DNA of 64,000 bases, from contig CM042016.1 in the NCBI GenBank assembly GCA_023525715.1, positions 76,376,382 through 76,440,381 of the forward strand, in the 5' to 3' direction. How positions within the stretch are numbered: the first letter of the stretch is position 1; every line of letters starts with the position of its first letter. Below the pieces are notes generated by a model. The model was not told the DNA's origin, made no database searches, and was given only the letters and a program-made list of their open reading frames with translations. Shown here one piece after another: positions 11,525-24,856 of the stretch. The stretch is from Cichorium intybus (lineage: Eukaryota; Streptophyta; Magnoliopsida; Asterales; Asteraceae). The translations under genes and the position numbers were made by a program.

Positions 11525-13800
11525 ACGAGGACAATTAAAAAGTTGAGAACGCGAGGACAATTCTGGACCAATCATTTTCCAAGGGTATAATAGTAATCTT
11601 AGTATATCTATATTAATGAATAAAATCAAAATAATTATAAGTTACCTAAAATAATGGGATCTGTTATAATTATTTCCTTGAATATAGCTTTTTTAAAATT
11701 TTGTGGGTTTTTTTTTCTTTTTTTTGTTTTTTGGAATTTTCGTGGGTTTTTTTTTGAATTTCCGCCACTGAATTTAGTGTATAACTAGTCGACATTGGCA
11801 GTCAAGCAAAATTCATCAATGAATATTCTCACAGGGATATGTAACATGACAAAATCGATTTAATTTATTAATGAATATACGTAATAACATTGGCATTACA
11901 GTAAAATTGACATTACAGTGAATATTCGTCACTGAATTTAGTGAATAAGCATTCGACATTGGCATTACAGTAAAATTCATCAATGAACATTCATACAGGG
12001 GATATGTAACATGACAATTCGATGAAATTCATACATGAATATACGTGAATTTGGTTACAATTTTGCTCTCAATTTTGTTATTCATCAATGAATACAATGA
12101 TTTATTATACTAATGAATGCAAAATCAACAAGTAATTTGATTATTCATTAATGAATACAATATTTGGATATGCTAAACCCCTAAATTCATCAATGAATGA
12201 TGCAAAATCAACAAAAATATGATTCTTCATCAATGAATTTAATAGAACTAAACAACTAACGAATGTAAAATCAATAAGTAACTTGATCAACCTATGGTCT
12301 CAAAAAATATGAAGCATCTGCATCAACATTGTTCATGATCAACCTCATCACCACGTATGCGACTTGAAAAGCCATACAACAGATCAAATTCAAAGCAGTC
12401 GCGTCACTTTCAAACAACAATACCTAAAAAAAGTGTCGTCTTCATGCCTAGAAAATGGTTCAAAGTATAAATTGCATCAGACAAGTTATAAAAATAGGAC
12501 TTGAAACAACCCAATTATAGAAATCGTTGATGTTTGAAAACAACCCAATTAAAAGTAGGATGTTATAACTCAATAACGTGTAAACTCCCATTATTGATTA
12601 CAAGTCAAAGATCAATCATTGGTGATTCATTACAGTTCATTAGCATCACCATTACATCGATGATTACAGTTCATTATCCCCACTGTATTCATCGATGAAT
12701 ACAATAAGGTCTACTATACAAATCTACAGCGACTGCATTCATCAATGAATAAGCACATTCATCAATGAATAACACATTCATCAGTGAATTTATTTGCACA
12801 ATTGAAAGTTTAACAATGTAGACACAATTTTAGGAACCTTACCCGACAATGAATTCACAAGTAGTTCAGTTTGGTCAACTTTTTTAACCCAAAAATTTCA
12901 TCTAGGATTGGACCGGTTAATAAATTCTCTTCGGATCTGGACAAGTATGGTGGAAACGAACTATTCCTATCTCGTTGACCTAACTTCGTCAGTACTTCTA
13001 TAGCACATTCTAACAACTCTTTGAAATTCAACTAACTAAAATCGAGAATCAAAGTTAAAAAACACAAATTAATTTATAAAATTTTTTAGCTTTCAATCGA
13101 TGCCTATAAGAGAAACCTACCAACCATTTTGTTGTGTCAATCCTGAAACGTATCTACAGAAAATCCATAAATTTTACTACCGATTCACAAAAAATCAGTA
13201 TTATCATAGAATAAAAAAATATTGAACATTTGTGAAGTTGTAGTCGATCGGTTTATCAGAAAAAAAACAAAAAATAAGCTTGAGGAGAGTCGTACCTGTA
13301 TCTTCGGTTCCATGATTCCATCAGATAAGAAGAGAAAAAAAGTATTGAACGATGGTCTCGTGGTCTATAGACTGCGAAAACCGTAGAGCACTAGTTAAAC
13401 AACTATGGTCTCGTGGTCTGTGGTCCGTGGAGCTTTGTATTCAGACAAAATCAGGAATGGAGATGCCGACTTTGGTTCATCAATAAGTTAGGCGAGGCAT
13501 GAACTTGGAGATTAGGGTTAAAAGTGTGAAGTATCTACACAGAGAGAAAGAAGGGAAGGAAACGTATATGGTTTATCAATTCCAAAATTATAGAACGTGA
13601 TTTTAGGAATCATTAATTAAATATATGTGTAAAATACATAGTATACCCTTTTCAGGTTTTTAATATTGCATATAGATACCTAGATTTTTATATATTTACA
13701 AAAATGGCACAATTATATTAACCCCTGATCTTATAATTTAAATGGCTGAGATCTGTCCTCGCGTTGTCAACCTTTTTTGTGTCCTCAATTGAAACTACCT
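11519..13800. mobile_element. Non-autonomous TIR DNA transposon embedded in a (TA)n microsatellite
   Basis: About 2.28 kb flanked on both sides by (TA)n (about 11457-11519 and 13803-13899). The two ends form imperfect inverted repeats. The left end carries CGAGGACA, AAAAGTTGAGAACG and CGAGGACA; the right end read in reverse carries TGAGGACA, AAAGGTTGACAACG and CGAGGACA. Looser similarity continues beyond 100 bp (a shared AAGGGTATA further in). No transposase frame is present. Inside are ten copies of the near-palindrome ATTCATCAATGAAT and a direct duplication of about 164 bp. Position inside TA repeats recalls the rice Micron elements; long TIRs would also fit a Mutator-like element. The TA flanks hide any target duplication, so the superfamily is unresolved. 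Confidence 0.6.
11763..12025. repeat. Direct repeat of about 164 bp inside the TIR element
   Basis: The block starting CGCCACTGAATTTAGTG near 11763 recurs as CGTCACTGAATTTAGTG near 11927. Both continue through CGACATTGGCA, the ATTCATCAATGAA palindrome and GGATATGTAACATGACAA. Confidence 0.75.
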
Positions 13801-13802
13801 AT

Positions 13803-13803
13803 G

Positions 13804-13899
<96 letters not shown>
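13803..13899. repeat. (TA)n tract, right flank of the TIR element
   Basis: Nearly pure TA repeats with one GTATAT interruption. Directly followed by leader sequence of copia D that matches the leader of copia C. Confidence 0.9.
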
Positions 13900-13901
<2 letters not shown>

Positions 13902-14771
13902 ACTTAAATTAAAATAAGAACATTGGTCAAACCATGCCTAGGATTACCCACTTAAAATGCATTAGAAGCTTTGAAGGATAATTTTTGTGAATCTATTGAC
14001 AATGGACATCGAGATCCGAAGGGATTTAGTGTTCGTTATGTTGGAGTTATATGCCCAAGAGTCATTATAAAATGATGTTGCTAATAACATATGATCACAT
14101 AGTGTCACACCAATAACAAGTTTAGACACCAGTTTGATCATTTTATGTGTTGAATTTGATTCATGATAAAATGACAAAATTCTTGCAATTAATTTCAGCT
14201 GATTATTGTTTTAGGAAAATAATAATGTCTCTAAAATTAGTGTGTTGATTTATAATTCATATGGTATGAATTGTATAATTATGGTATTTATATTATTTAA
14301 GGAGTTAAATAATTTAAATAAGCTTAAATAACCCTTTATTTAATTTAAACGTTAAATTAAATTAAATAAATATATTATTTATAAGTTTTTGTATGGTCTG
14401 AAAATATATATTTATATATATGAATATATATATTTAAAGTCTTCAATTATATATTTAATGGTTTAAAAGTTTATTGTATAAAAGTGGTGCTTATATTTTA
14501 TAAAATGTAAAAGTTGGTTTTATAAAATATAAAAGTAAGAGGGAGAAAGTTTCTCTCTCCTCTCCCACTCATGAGGGCTGCAATAAATGGCCTAGGAAAT
14601 AGGTTTTATGATGGTAGCTTTTAATAAATGGACCATTGCATGCAAGGATGGAAACCAAAACAAATGATTGTGCATTGGACTTCTACATCTTGCTTGTGCA
14701 TTTAACGAAGAGTGTGTTCTTCTTCCTTATCTCTCTCAAGCTATTTTGGCCGAAACTTTGAGAGTGAAAAA

Positions 14772-15481
14772 TGTTGGGAATCATATGTTCATGTCATTAG
14801 TTTCAAAAACTTGAAGTTGCAACGGAAGCATAAAATCATGAACATAAGTTCCATTCCAAGAGGATCATGCTACATGCATGTAGAGATAAGATGAAGAAGA
14901 AGCATAGATTATGTTCAAGATTATAACCTTTCTTCTTGAGCTTGATATCACGATTTTATGAAGGCTAGGAATCAAGAAAGAATCCCTCTATAGTTGATCC
15001 ACCCACAAGTAAAACACCTTAGATGCTAGTCTCTTTTAAACTTGCAATTCAAACACCTTTTGTACTTGAGCTTAAAATCCGATTTTGCATGGAACAAAAG
15101 GAAGTTTCTTTTGTAGTTTTTGGCTGATTTTAACACAAGTATAAAGAGGGAGAGAGAGCACAATGGCCGGCCACACAAGTCTCATGTATATTGTAAGAAT
15201 CATACACTTTCCTTAAAGAAAGAGCATTTGTACTTTCTATTGTCAATCCTTGAAAACCCCAAGCATCTTCCTTTTCCTTTAAATTAAATAATCATGTGCT
15301 TTTTAGGCATGAGATGGCATGGGGTGGCCGGCCATATGGAGGAGCAAAAACAATTTTATATATCATCTCTTTATTATTTATAAACTCATAACCAAAGTTT
15401 ATAAATAATAAACCTTTATACTTATGTTTAATGAAATAACTTTTAAACCATATTTATGTACATAAACCCTTTCAAACATGC

Positions 15482-15520
<39 letters not shown>

Positions 15521-15880
15521 CAAATATATTTACAACATGCATATTACATTTTATTTAATTTACCATTTAAATTAAATAAAAAGGTTTACATATAATGTCA
15601 ATTAAATCATTTAACTACTTAAATAATTTAATTGTCATACATAATTAATTCATCACATATGAATTAGTAATCAACCTTTAATTTTGGAGTTATTATTATT
15701 TACCTCAAATAATAATAACCTACATGATTAAATTGCAAGTTTAGTATCATTTGATGTTAAATCAAATTTAACATTTTAAATGATCAATTGGTGTCAAACT
15801 TGTTGTTGGTGTGACCCTATAGGATCATGTATTATTAGTAACATCGTTTTATGATCATCCTTGGGCATATAGAACTAACA
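14772..15880 (-). repeat. 3' LTR of A1
   Basis: On the plus strand it runs TGTTGGGAATC...AGAACTAACA, a standard TG...CA LTR seen in reverse. It contains a short (TA)n tract. Confidence 0.93.
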
Positions 15881-16661
15881 ATCTCCCACTTGCACAAGGT
15901 TGCATCATAGAATGATATCAACAGTGGTAAACGTCTAGCAACATTACACTGTCCCAATAACACATGACTTAATGCCATTCTACAACATCCAATTCTTCAG
16001 AAAGCAAGAGGCTCTAATTGATGTACTAGGTTATGTATCAATTATCCCTTTGTCACAGACATCATGTTAAACATGAGACATGGATCTTAATCATTCTCAT
16101 CTTATGTTCAACTTTCAATCAGGCGCCTTAGATGTCTAACTGTCAACACATAAGAGGAACAAATCCCGTCTTGACTACATATGCCCCTCATGTAGTCAGT
16201 ACTATACTTGAGTATGGTCTGTATGGTTGTCTATATTTCAAGAACAACGGTGAACCATATCAAAGGACAGCACTCTCTACACTTGAGTACCAAATATGTA
16301 TCTCAGGTCTAAGGATACAATGATAATACCTTTGTTCAAGAATCACTTATGATAATGATCCATGAAGTGATCTTGAAACGGGTCAAGTCTAATACTTGTT
16401 CACAGACAAGTACCTATGAATTTGGTTGCAACCTTTTGCTACTTTTACCCATAAAAGTCAACCAATCCAATTCATATTAGTCTTACTTCATAATTGCTCC
16501 CACAACTATGATCGACTATGGACATTTAGAATAATCAAATTATTCAAGGATTAAACATGCTAATATTAAAACACAAAATTATGAATGAAACATCACCTTT
16601 CATATATTACATAATTCTTGTTGTTTACATAAGTTCATATTCATAAAACACTAAACACAAA
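15881..16661 (-). other. A1 region between pol and the 3' LTR
   Basis: Untranslated in the sense direction. The polypurine tract (reverse complement of ATCTCCCACTT) lies at 15881-15891 beside the LTR. An antisense 63-codon frame sits at 16132-16323 (separate entry). Confidence 0.7.
16132..16323 (+). other. Antisense 63-codon frame in A1, conserved in A2 and A3
   Basis: Runs opposite to A1 transcription between pol and the 3' LTR. It begins MSNCQHIRGTNP and ends CISGLRIQ. Copies of the same length and position exist in A2 (42997-43188) and A3 (52270-52461). No recognised domain. Coding is unproven; the frame could be a by-product of nucleotide conservation. Confidence 0.3.
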
Positions 16662-19600
16662 TCAAATCCATTCATTAGAAAAACGAAGTCCTATACCCTT
16701 AGCGTGACTTTCATGCTTAGCTTGAGGTAAAGGCTTCGTGAATGGGTCTGCCAAATTCTGATCTGTATGAACCTTGTGAATACTTATTTCACCATTCTTA
16801 ACTTCATATCGTATGTAGTTATATCTTCGGTGAATGTGTTTGGTCTTTTGATGCGATCTAGGTTCCTTTGCTTGAGCTATAGCACCTAGATTGTCACAGA
16901 AGATTTCTATAGGGTCCCGAATGGAAGGAACAACCCCTAGATCTTCAATGAACTTTCTCATCCAGACAGCTTCTTGAGCAGCTTCCGAAGCAACAACATA
17001 TTCTGATTCTGTAGTGGATTGTGCAATCACTTCTTGTTTGGAACTCTTCCAAGACACGACTCCTCCATTTAAAATAAAGACATACCCAGATTGAGATCTC
17101 GAATCGTCCCTATCTGCTTGGAAGCTTGCGTCAGTGTAACCCCTTACTTTCAAGCTTTCTTCCAAACCACCGTAAACTAAGAACATATCTTTAGTTCTTC
17201 TCAAGTACCTAAGAATATTCTTTACAGCAGTCTAGTGGGCTTCACCTGGGTTCTGTTGATACCTAGTGCATAACATGGCATACATGATGGACCCAATTAC
17301 CGAAGCATATGGGACATGTTTCATCCTTTCTAGTTCAGTCTTAGTACTTGGGCACTGAGACTTACTTAGGATGGTGCCATGCGGTATTGGAAAGAATCCT
17401 CTTTTGGAGTCTTGCATCTTGAACCTTTTCAAGATTTTATCAATATATACACTTTGGCTTAGACCAATAAGTCTCTTAGATCTATCTCTATAGATCTTTA
17501 TGCCTAATACATAAGCAGCTTCTCCTAAGTCCTTCATTGAGAAACAATTCTCAAGGAATGTTTTGACACCTTTCAAGGTTGGGATGTCATTTCCAAATAG
17601 AAGTATGTCATCAACATACAATACTATGAATATGACTATGCTCCCACTAGCTTTCTTGTAAACACAGGAGTCATCCTCATTTTTGATGAATCCAAAATTT
17701 GTAATCTTTTCATCAAAACGGATGTTCCATGTTCGAGACGCTTGCTTCAATCCATAGATGGATCTCTTAAGCTTGCACACTTTGTTTGGATGCCTGGGAT
17801 CGACAAAACCTTCAGGTTGATCCATATAGACATCTTCCAATAAGTGTCCATTAAGGAAAGCGGTCTTGACATCCATTTGCCATATCTCATAATCATAGTA
17901 TGCGGCTATGGCAAAAAGTATCCTAATTGACTTGATCATTGCCACCGGTGAAAAGGTCTCATCATAGTCTATACCATGAGTTTGTGAGTATCCTTTAGCG
18001 ACAAGTATAGCCTTAAAAGTGTGAACATTTCCATCCACGTCGGTTTTCTTCTTGAAAACCCATTTGCTCCCAACAGTCTTACAATTGGTGGGAAGTTTAA
18101 CCAAGTCCCAAACTTGGTTATCGTGCATGGATTGCATCTCAGTGTTCATGGCTTCAAGCCATTTATCAGATTCAGGATCTGACATTGCACTCTGGTAGTT
18201 GACGGGTTCATCAGAATCTATCGTATAACATTCCTCTTCCATCATAAGGTAACCATACCTTTCAGGTTCAAATCGAACCCTACCAGATCTGCAAACACCT
18301 TGTGTTACAAGTTGTTCCTGATCAACCGTTTGTTCAGGTTCAACAATTTCTTGTTGAAAGCTAGATCCAACTTCTTGTGTATCAGGTTGTGGGTCCTGAA
18401 GTTCCTCAAGTTCCACAAACCTCCCACTTGCCTCTTCCGTCAGAAACTTGTTTTCTAGGAATTCAGCTTTTCGAGAAATAAATATCTTATTCTCGATGGG
18501 ATTGTAGAAGTAGTATCCAAGACAATCTTTCGGATACCCTACAAAGATACACTTTGTTGAACGGGGTTCTAGTTTGTTTGAAGCTTCTTTTCTAACATAA
18601 GCTTCACAACCCCATACCTTGAGATAGGATAAAGATGGAACCCTTCCATGCCATATCTCATAAGGCGTCTTATCTACCTTCTTAGTAGGTGCCATGTTTA
18701 GGAGACGAGCAGCTGTTTGTAAAGCATAACCCCAAAATGATAAAGGTAGAGTACTTCTACTCATCATGGATCGAACCATATCCAATAGTGTCCGGTTCCG
18801 CCTCTCAGATACACCATTATGTTGTGGTGTTCCAGGTGGAGTAAGTTGTGAAACAATTCCACAACTCTTAAGGTGATCCATAAAGTTTGTAGTTAAGTAC
18901 TCACCTCCTCTATCAAAACGAAGAACTTTAATTGTTTTGTTGAGTTGATTTTCAACTTCACTTTGAAACGTTTTGAACATTTCAAACGCCTCATGTTTAT
19001 GTTTAATTAAATAAACATAACCATAACGACTAAAGTCATCAGTGAAGGTGATGAAATATCTTTCACCATATCTAGTCATTGGCTTGAAAGGACCACATAC
19101 ATCCGTATGTATGATTCCTAACAAGTCCTTTGCCCTCTCATTGGTTCCCGAGAAAGGAGCTTTAGTCATCTTGCCATGTAAACAAGATTCACATATATCA
19201 AATGAGTCATTCTCATTTGCCTTCAAAAGTCCACTCTTTTGAAGTTGGGATATGCGATTCTTGTTTATATGCCCAAGACGACAATGCCATAGATAAATTT
19301 GACTCAAATCACATTTGGGTCTCTTGGTGAAAGTGTGGTATAAAGAGCCATGGTTAGTCTTTTCATCAAGGTTTACTTCATAAATTCCATTTAAAGGCCT
19401 AGCCTCAAACTAGAATACATTGTTTTTGTAAACACAAATATCATCATTCATAAAGGAAAGATCAAATCCACATTGTCTCAACTTAGCAACCGAATTAATA
19501 TTCCTAGTCAAGCTAGGAACATAATAAACATTCAACAATGTCAAATACAATCCATTAGGTAGTAATAAATCAAAACTTCCAACTGAATCCACCGCAACCC

Positions 19601-20645
19601 TTGCACTGTTTCCAACCCGGAGTACTACCTCGTTTGCCTTCAGTCGCCTACTCCTTTTGAACCCCTACAACATATTATAAATGTGAGTTCCACAACCAGT
19701 ATCAAATACCCATGTGTTAGGAGATAAATTATAAAGTTCTAGGTCTATCACATAGATACCTGAAGTGCCCTCACCGGCCTTCTTCTTATTCAACTCCGCA
19801 AGATAGGTAGGGCAATTCCTCTTCCAATGCCCAACTTTGCCACATTCGAAGAACACGTCTTCCTTGGCAACCTTTGCCTTCTTCTTGGGCGGACGGGATG
19901 TTTGGACAACTTTATTGCCCTTTCCTTTGACAACCTTTGCCTTCCCCTTGCCCTTGGAGTTGGTGGGGTGTTCGGGTCTAGTTCTCTTTGTGCCACCTTC
20001 CTTGATCATGAGAACTTGAGTGGTTTTCTTAGGCAGATTCTTTTCCGCGGTAATTAGCATCCCATGCAATTCCGGGATAGTCTTGTTCAAACCATTCATG
20101 TTATAGTTCATGACAAAGGGATCAAAAGACTTTGTCAAGGAGTTAAGCATCATATCCGTTGCTAGCTCTTCGGGCATCACAACTCCAAGACGTGCCAAAT
20201 GATCAATGTGACTCTTCATTTTGAGCACATAAGAGCTTACCGTCTGTCCATCCTCCATCTTGCAAGCATGGAAAGCCCGAACTGTTTCGAACCTTTCCGT
20301 TCTTGCAAATTGTTGGAACATTTCCTTTAATTGATTGATCATGTCATAGGCTTAATGATTCTCTAAGTCCTTCTGAAGGTCAGGAATCATGGTGGCCAGC
20401 ATAAGACATGATGCATCAATGGAATCATCCATCTTTTTAAGCCATGCATCGTGTGCGGGTTTAGGGATGGCAGGGGGCTCTTCAGGAAGGGGTTCATTGA
20501 GAACATATTCTTTCTTTTCTTGTTTGAGAACTATTCTCACACTACGGTACCAATCCAAGAAGTTGGTGTGGTTAAGTTTTTCTCCCTCAAGGAGAGACCG
20601 TAGTGAGGTTTTGTTAGGAGCCGGGTTTGATGTGTTTGGTGCCAT
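16662..20645 (-). pseudogene. Broken Ty1/copia gag-pol polyprotein of A1
   Basis: The same polyprotein as A2 and A3, read from 20645. A TAA at 20352-20354 ends the first gag block. Further stops occur near 19665 (after the protease DTGCGTH), 19410 and 19308. The main block 19307-17232 carries the integrase zinc-binding region (WHCRLGH...CESC), the integrase core (HTDVCGP, NGVSERRN) and reverse transcriptase (WQMDVKTAFLNG, YVDDILLFGND). The second catalytic-Asp motif reads RFDRGGEY instead of RSDRGGEY. A stop replaces Trp at 17232, and a 30 bp deletion removes the segment after MLCTR. RNase H continues at 17204-16662. The zinc knuckle has Phe-Glu-Cys where the first Cys should be, so it is also damaged. 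Not functional. Confidence 0.93.
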
Positions 20646-22365
20646 CTACAAAATTTTAACAAGGCTCGATTTAGTAAATTATGATATTAAGTCCTTAATA
20701 ATTAATACCCTTTCTTGTTTCATAAACTTTAATTAATTAAGGTCTAGAATCCAAGTTGCAATACGAATAAGTGGTTAGGTATCCTTTATCCCGCCTATTC
20801 GAATCAACAAGGTAGGTAATGGTTTACCAATTATATCCAAATATAATTTCTAGAGTTATGGGATCCCATTATAACATTTATAAGTTTGGCATGTTTGATC
20901 CCATCTATGCCTTGGAATTCTAATGCTTAGGTGACCTTTATCACAAGAGATTTCCAAACGAATCATCCCACTTAAACGGACGTGTAGTTTTGACAACTAT
21001 TAATGGTTAGGTGTCCTTTATCCCATCAATATTTCAAAACTACCTCTTGTATCACAAGAAGACTCCAAGTGGTTAGGTATCCTTTATCCCATAAGGAAAT
21101 ACAAGTGATACATGAGTGTCTTTAAGAGGGACGGCATTGATTCGTATTTCAAAAGGGATTTGTATGTTTTACAATTCTAATTTTGAAAAAACATATGGTA
21201 TCATGTACATTGCATGCATTCAATGAACATGGTATCATTAAAATCTTATTTTGTCAATTGGTTCCTTTAATCATAAAATCTCCATTTTATTAATTCTTTG
21301 TTTGTGGTCAAGATTACAATTAATATCCAATATTAAGTTTGAGTTTGATCACATACATAAGAACCAATTTTAATCCTAAATAATTACCATTATTATTTAG
21401 GGTTGGAGTTTGTAAGAGTTCATAAAATCTCCATTTTATTTCTTGTTTCATTCATTTTCAAAACTTGACTTTATAGGTTTTATAACAAAACCCATTTTAA
21501 TAAAACCAATTGTATTACATCTTATGTTTTATATGTCAATTTGAAAATTACAAACTCCTTGATGATTATGTTTAATTATCTAGGTTGTCTAGCATGCAAA
21601 ATCTTATTTTCATCCACAACATAAAATAACAAAACATTCAATCATCACATGCATGCATGGGTGCATAAACACAAGCCAACTAGTTGATATTTCATGTGAG
21701 CCATACATGAAATATCAAGTCCAATCCTAAGGACAAAAGGTGACCAAAAACTCATCCAAATGATCTCCGATTTAGCTACAACTTTGCCAATCTTCTTGTA
21801 TCATCAAATAAGACTTGAACCACCCTTTCTTGGCACCATGGAATGAGGTTAAGAATTTTTTTTGAGCCCCCAAACAGATTCGAAATTGGCAGCAGGAATG
21901 CAGGAAAAATCGTTGCTATTGGGTGCAATCTTCTTATGTCTTTATCTCCTTCTCTTGTTACATTTTGTGAAAGATATAAAATACAACTATTCTAATACTT
22001 ACAAAATGAATATAAGAAGGAAATAACTAATTATTATTACAAACCATTTGAATAAAAGAATAGATTACAACCATATCGAATTTAAACACAAAACATGCAA
22101 CACATGGTCCTTGGCTTGTTTATGCACCATTTTATCACATAAAATCATAAGAAAATCAACACTTTGTTTTTCTAAGGCAACAATTATGTAACCAAATGCA
22201 TGCAAACATAAAATATAGTTGGTTACATAAAATCATAGATTAAACTCTTGCATGTTGCCAAAGAAGCCATGCATGAAACTTTCATTCAAGAAGATGAACA
22301 TTCATGGCTTCCAAAAACCAAGTTTATCCAAATAAACTCATTATCTAAACATGCAATATAGCCAT
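20646..22365 (-). other. Leader of A1 between primer site and gag
   Basis: About 1.7 kb with no supported gene. The motif GATAAAGGNNACCTAACC (reverse strand) occurs four times, near 20771, 20924, 21003 and 21070. Confidence 0.6.
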
Positions 22366-22378
22366 GGCTCTGATACCA
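22366..22378 (-). promoter_or_regulatory. Primer binding site of A1 (initiator tRNA-Met)
   Basis: TGGTATCAGAGCC on the minus strand, two bases inside the 5' LTR. Confidence 0.9.
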
Positions 22379-22380
22379 AT

Positions 22381-23090
22381 TGTTGGGAATCATATGTTCA
22401 TGTTATTAGTTTCAAAAACTTGAAGTTGCAACGAAAGCATAAAATCATGAACACAAGTTCCATTCCAAGAGGATCATGCTACATGCATGTAGAGATAAGA
22501 TGAAGAAGAAGCATAGATTAAGTTCAAGATTATAACCTTTCTTCTTGAGCTTGATATCACGATTTTATGAAGGCTAGGAATCAAGAAAGAATCCCTCTAT
22601 AGTTGATCCACCCACAAGTAAAACACCTTAGATGCTAGTCTCTTTTAAACTTGCAATTCAAACACCTTTTGTACTTGAGCTTAAAATCCGATTTTGCATG
22701 GAATAAAAGGAAGTTTCTTTTGTAGTTTTTGGCTGATTTTAACACAAGTATAAAGAGGGAGGGAGAGCACAATGGCCGGCCACACAAGTCTCATGTATAT
22801 AGTAAGAATCATACACTTTCCTTAAAGAAAGAGCATTTGTACTTTCTATGGTCAATCCTTGAAAACCCCAAGCATCTTCCTTTTCCTTTAAGTTAAATAA
22901 TCATGTGCTTTTTAGGCATGAGATGGCATGGGGTGGCCGGCCATATGGAGGAGCAAAAACAATTTTATATATCATCTCTTTATTATTTATAAACTCATAA
23001 CCAAAGTTTATAAATAATAAACCTTTATACTTATGTTTAATGGAATAACGTTTACACCATATTTATGTACATAAACCCTTTCAAACATGC

Positions 23091-23179
<89 letters not shown>

Positions 23180-23539
23180 CAAATATATTTACAACATGCA
23201 TATTACATTTTATTTAATTTACCATTTAAATTAAATAAAAAGGTTTACATATAATGTCAATTAAATCATTTAACTACTTAAATAATTTAATTGTCATACA
23301 TAATTAATTCATCACATATGAATTAGTAATCAACCTTTAATTTTGGAGTTATTATTATTTACCTCAAATAATAATAACCTACATGATTAAATTGCAAGTT
23401 TAGTATCATTTGATGTTAAATCAAATTTAACATTCTAAATGATCAATTGGTGTCAAACTTGTTGTTGGTGTGACCCTATAGGATCATATATTATTAGTAA
23501 CATCGTTTTATGATCATCCTTGGGCATATAGAACTAACA
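22381..23539 (-). repeat. 5' LTR of A1
   Basis: 1159 bp partner of 14772-15880; longer because its internal (TA)n tract is expanded. Confidence 0.93.
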
Positions 23540-24856
23540 AAAAACACATATTCTAGTTGCTTAATTTCTCTAGAAAAACCCTCTTCCTTTGGGTGAAATT
23601 CAGATTTCCCACCAAACCCAAAAGAGTGTTATTTACAAGAAAATCACTAGCATCTTGTGGTGTCCATCAAGCTTGTTGGTGGATCAACTATATAGGGAAG
23701 CTCCTTGGTTCCTCTAGATCATCAAAAATCTTCTTCCACATAGTTTCAAAGGATTCAAAGGTTTTAGCTCTTCTATTGTTGGTATATTGTTTTATCTTTT
23801 CTGCATGTAGTTTGATCATTTGGAAGAAATTTCGTGTTCATAATTTATGCTTCCGTTGCAACTCAAAGTTTTTGAAACCTATAACATGAAAATGATTTTC
23901 CAACAAGTGATATCAGATCTATGACAATATTGCATGATTAGATAACAAGCTTATTCGGATAAACTTGTTTTTGGAACCCATGGACGATTTTCTTCTTGTG
24001 AGAAAAGTTCATGCATGGATTGTTTGGCAAAATGCAAATGTAAACCTTTGATTTTATGTAACCAAATTAATATTATTTTTTCATGCATTTGGTTAAATAA
24101 ATGTTTCCTTATAAAAATAAAGTGTTGTTTTGCTTATGATTTTATGTGTAAAATAATGCATAAACAAGCCAAGGACCATGTGTTGTGTGTTATGTGTTTA
24201 TGTTGATATTCGATATGGTTGTAATGTTATTTATTTACTCAAATGGTTTATAATAGTAAATAGGTATTTCTTCAATTATTCAATTTATAAGAATTAGAAA
24301 AGTATTAGACTTGTATATAGTGCTTAAAATGTAACAAGACATGAAGATGGAGGCTTTTGTAAATATAAGATGTTTAGGCAAGTGGGAGCTTCGACAACAA
24401 CACCTTTGAAGTTTCAAGGTCCTTGTTTCCCTAAGAATGGACTTGATATTTCATGTATGGCTCACATGGAATATCAACTAGTTGGCTTGGTTTTAGCACC
24501 CTTTGCATGCGTTTGATGATTGTGTGTTATTATTTGTGTTTGGATGAAAAATAGGATTTGTGCATGCTAGAAAACCTAGATAATAAAACATGAATCATCA
24601 TGAAGTATGTGTCTTCAAAGTGACATTTAAAAGATAATATGTATAAAGCGATTCTATTACAAATGGGTTTTGTCTCAAACCTTAAATGTCAAAATTTTGA
24701 ATACGGTAAAAGAATAAAATGGAGATTTTGATCATTCATGAAAGCACCAAACCTAAGTAATCATGGTAATTATTTAGGGATTGAAATGATTCTTATGTAT
24801 CAGCTCAAACTCCATATAGGATATTAGTTGCAAACTTGACAACATTGTCTTAGGTG

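Larger units (their letters stand above)
14772..23539 (-). mobile_element. Copia element A1, complete insertion, coding-defective
   Basis: LTRs 14772-15880 (3') and 22381-23539 (5') bound an internal region read on the minus strand. The target duplication is AAAAA (14767-14771 and 23540-23544). The two LTRs differ at about 14 positions by eye, plus a longer (TA)n in the right one (about 23093-23174 against 15486-15516). Same family as A2 and A3. Confidence 0.93.
14039..24856 (+). mobile_element. Copia element B: 5' LTR (split by A1) and truncated leader
   Basis: LTR 14039-14771 resumes at 23545-23905 once A1 and its AAAAA duplication are removed (about 1.1 kb, starts TGTTGGAGTTATATGCCC, ends TTTTCCAACA). 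It is related to but clearly diverged from the A LTRs. A decayed methionine-tRNA primer site (TGATATCAGATCT) follows at about 23908. The leader runs parallel to the A2 leader until about 24856, where similarity stops. No coding region remains. Confidence 0.75.

Noticed and set aside
11519..13800. Helitron interpretation of the TIR element
   Set aside because: It starts TC but has no CTRR terminus with a preceding hairpin, and the inverted ends argue for a TIR transposon.
19827..20057. Frames of 60-76 codons opposite the gag zinc-knuckle region, repeated in A1, A2 and A3
   Set aside because: They sit entirely antisense to a conserved coding region, so their shared openness follows from gag conservation.
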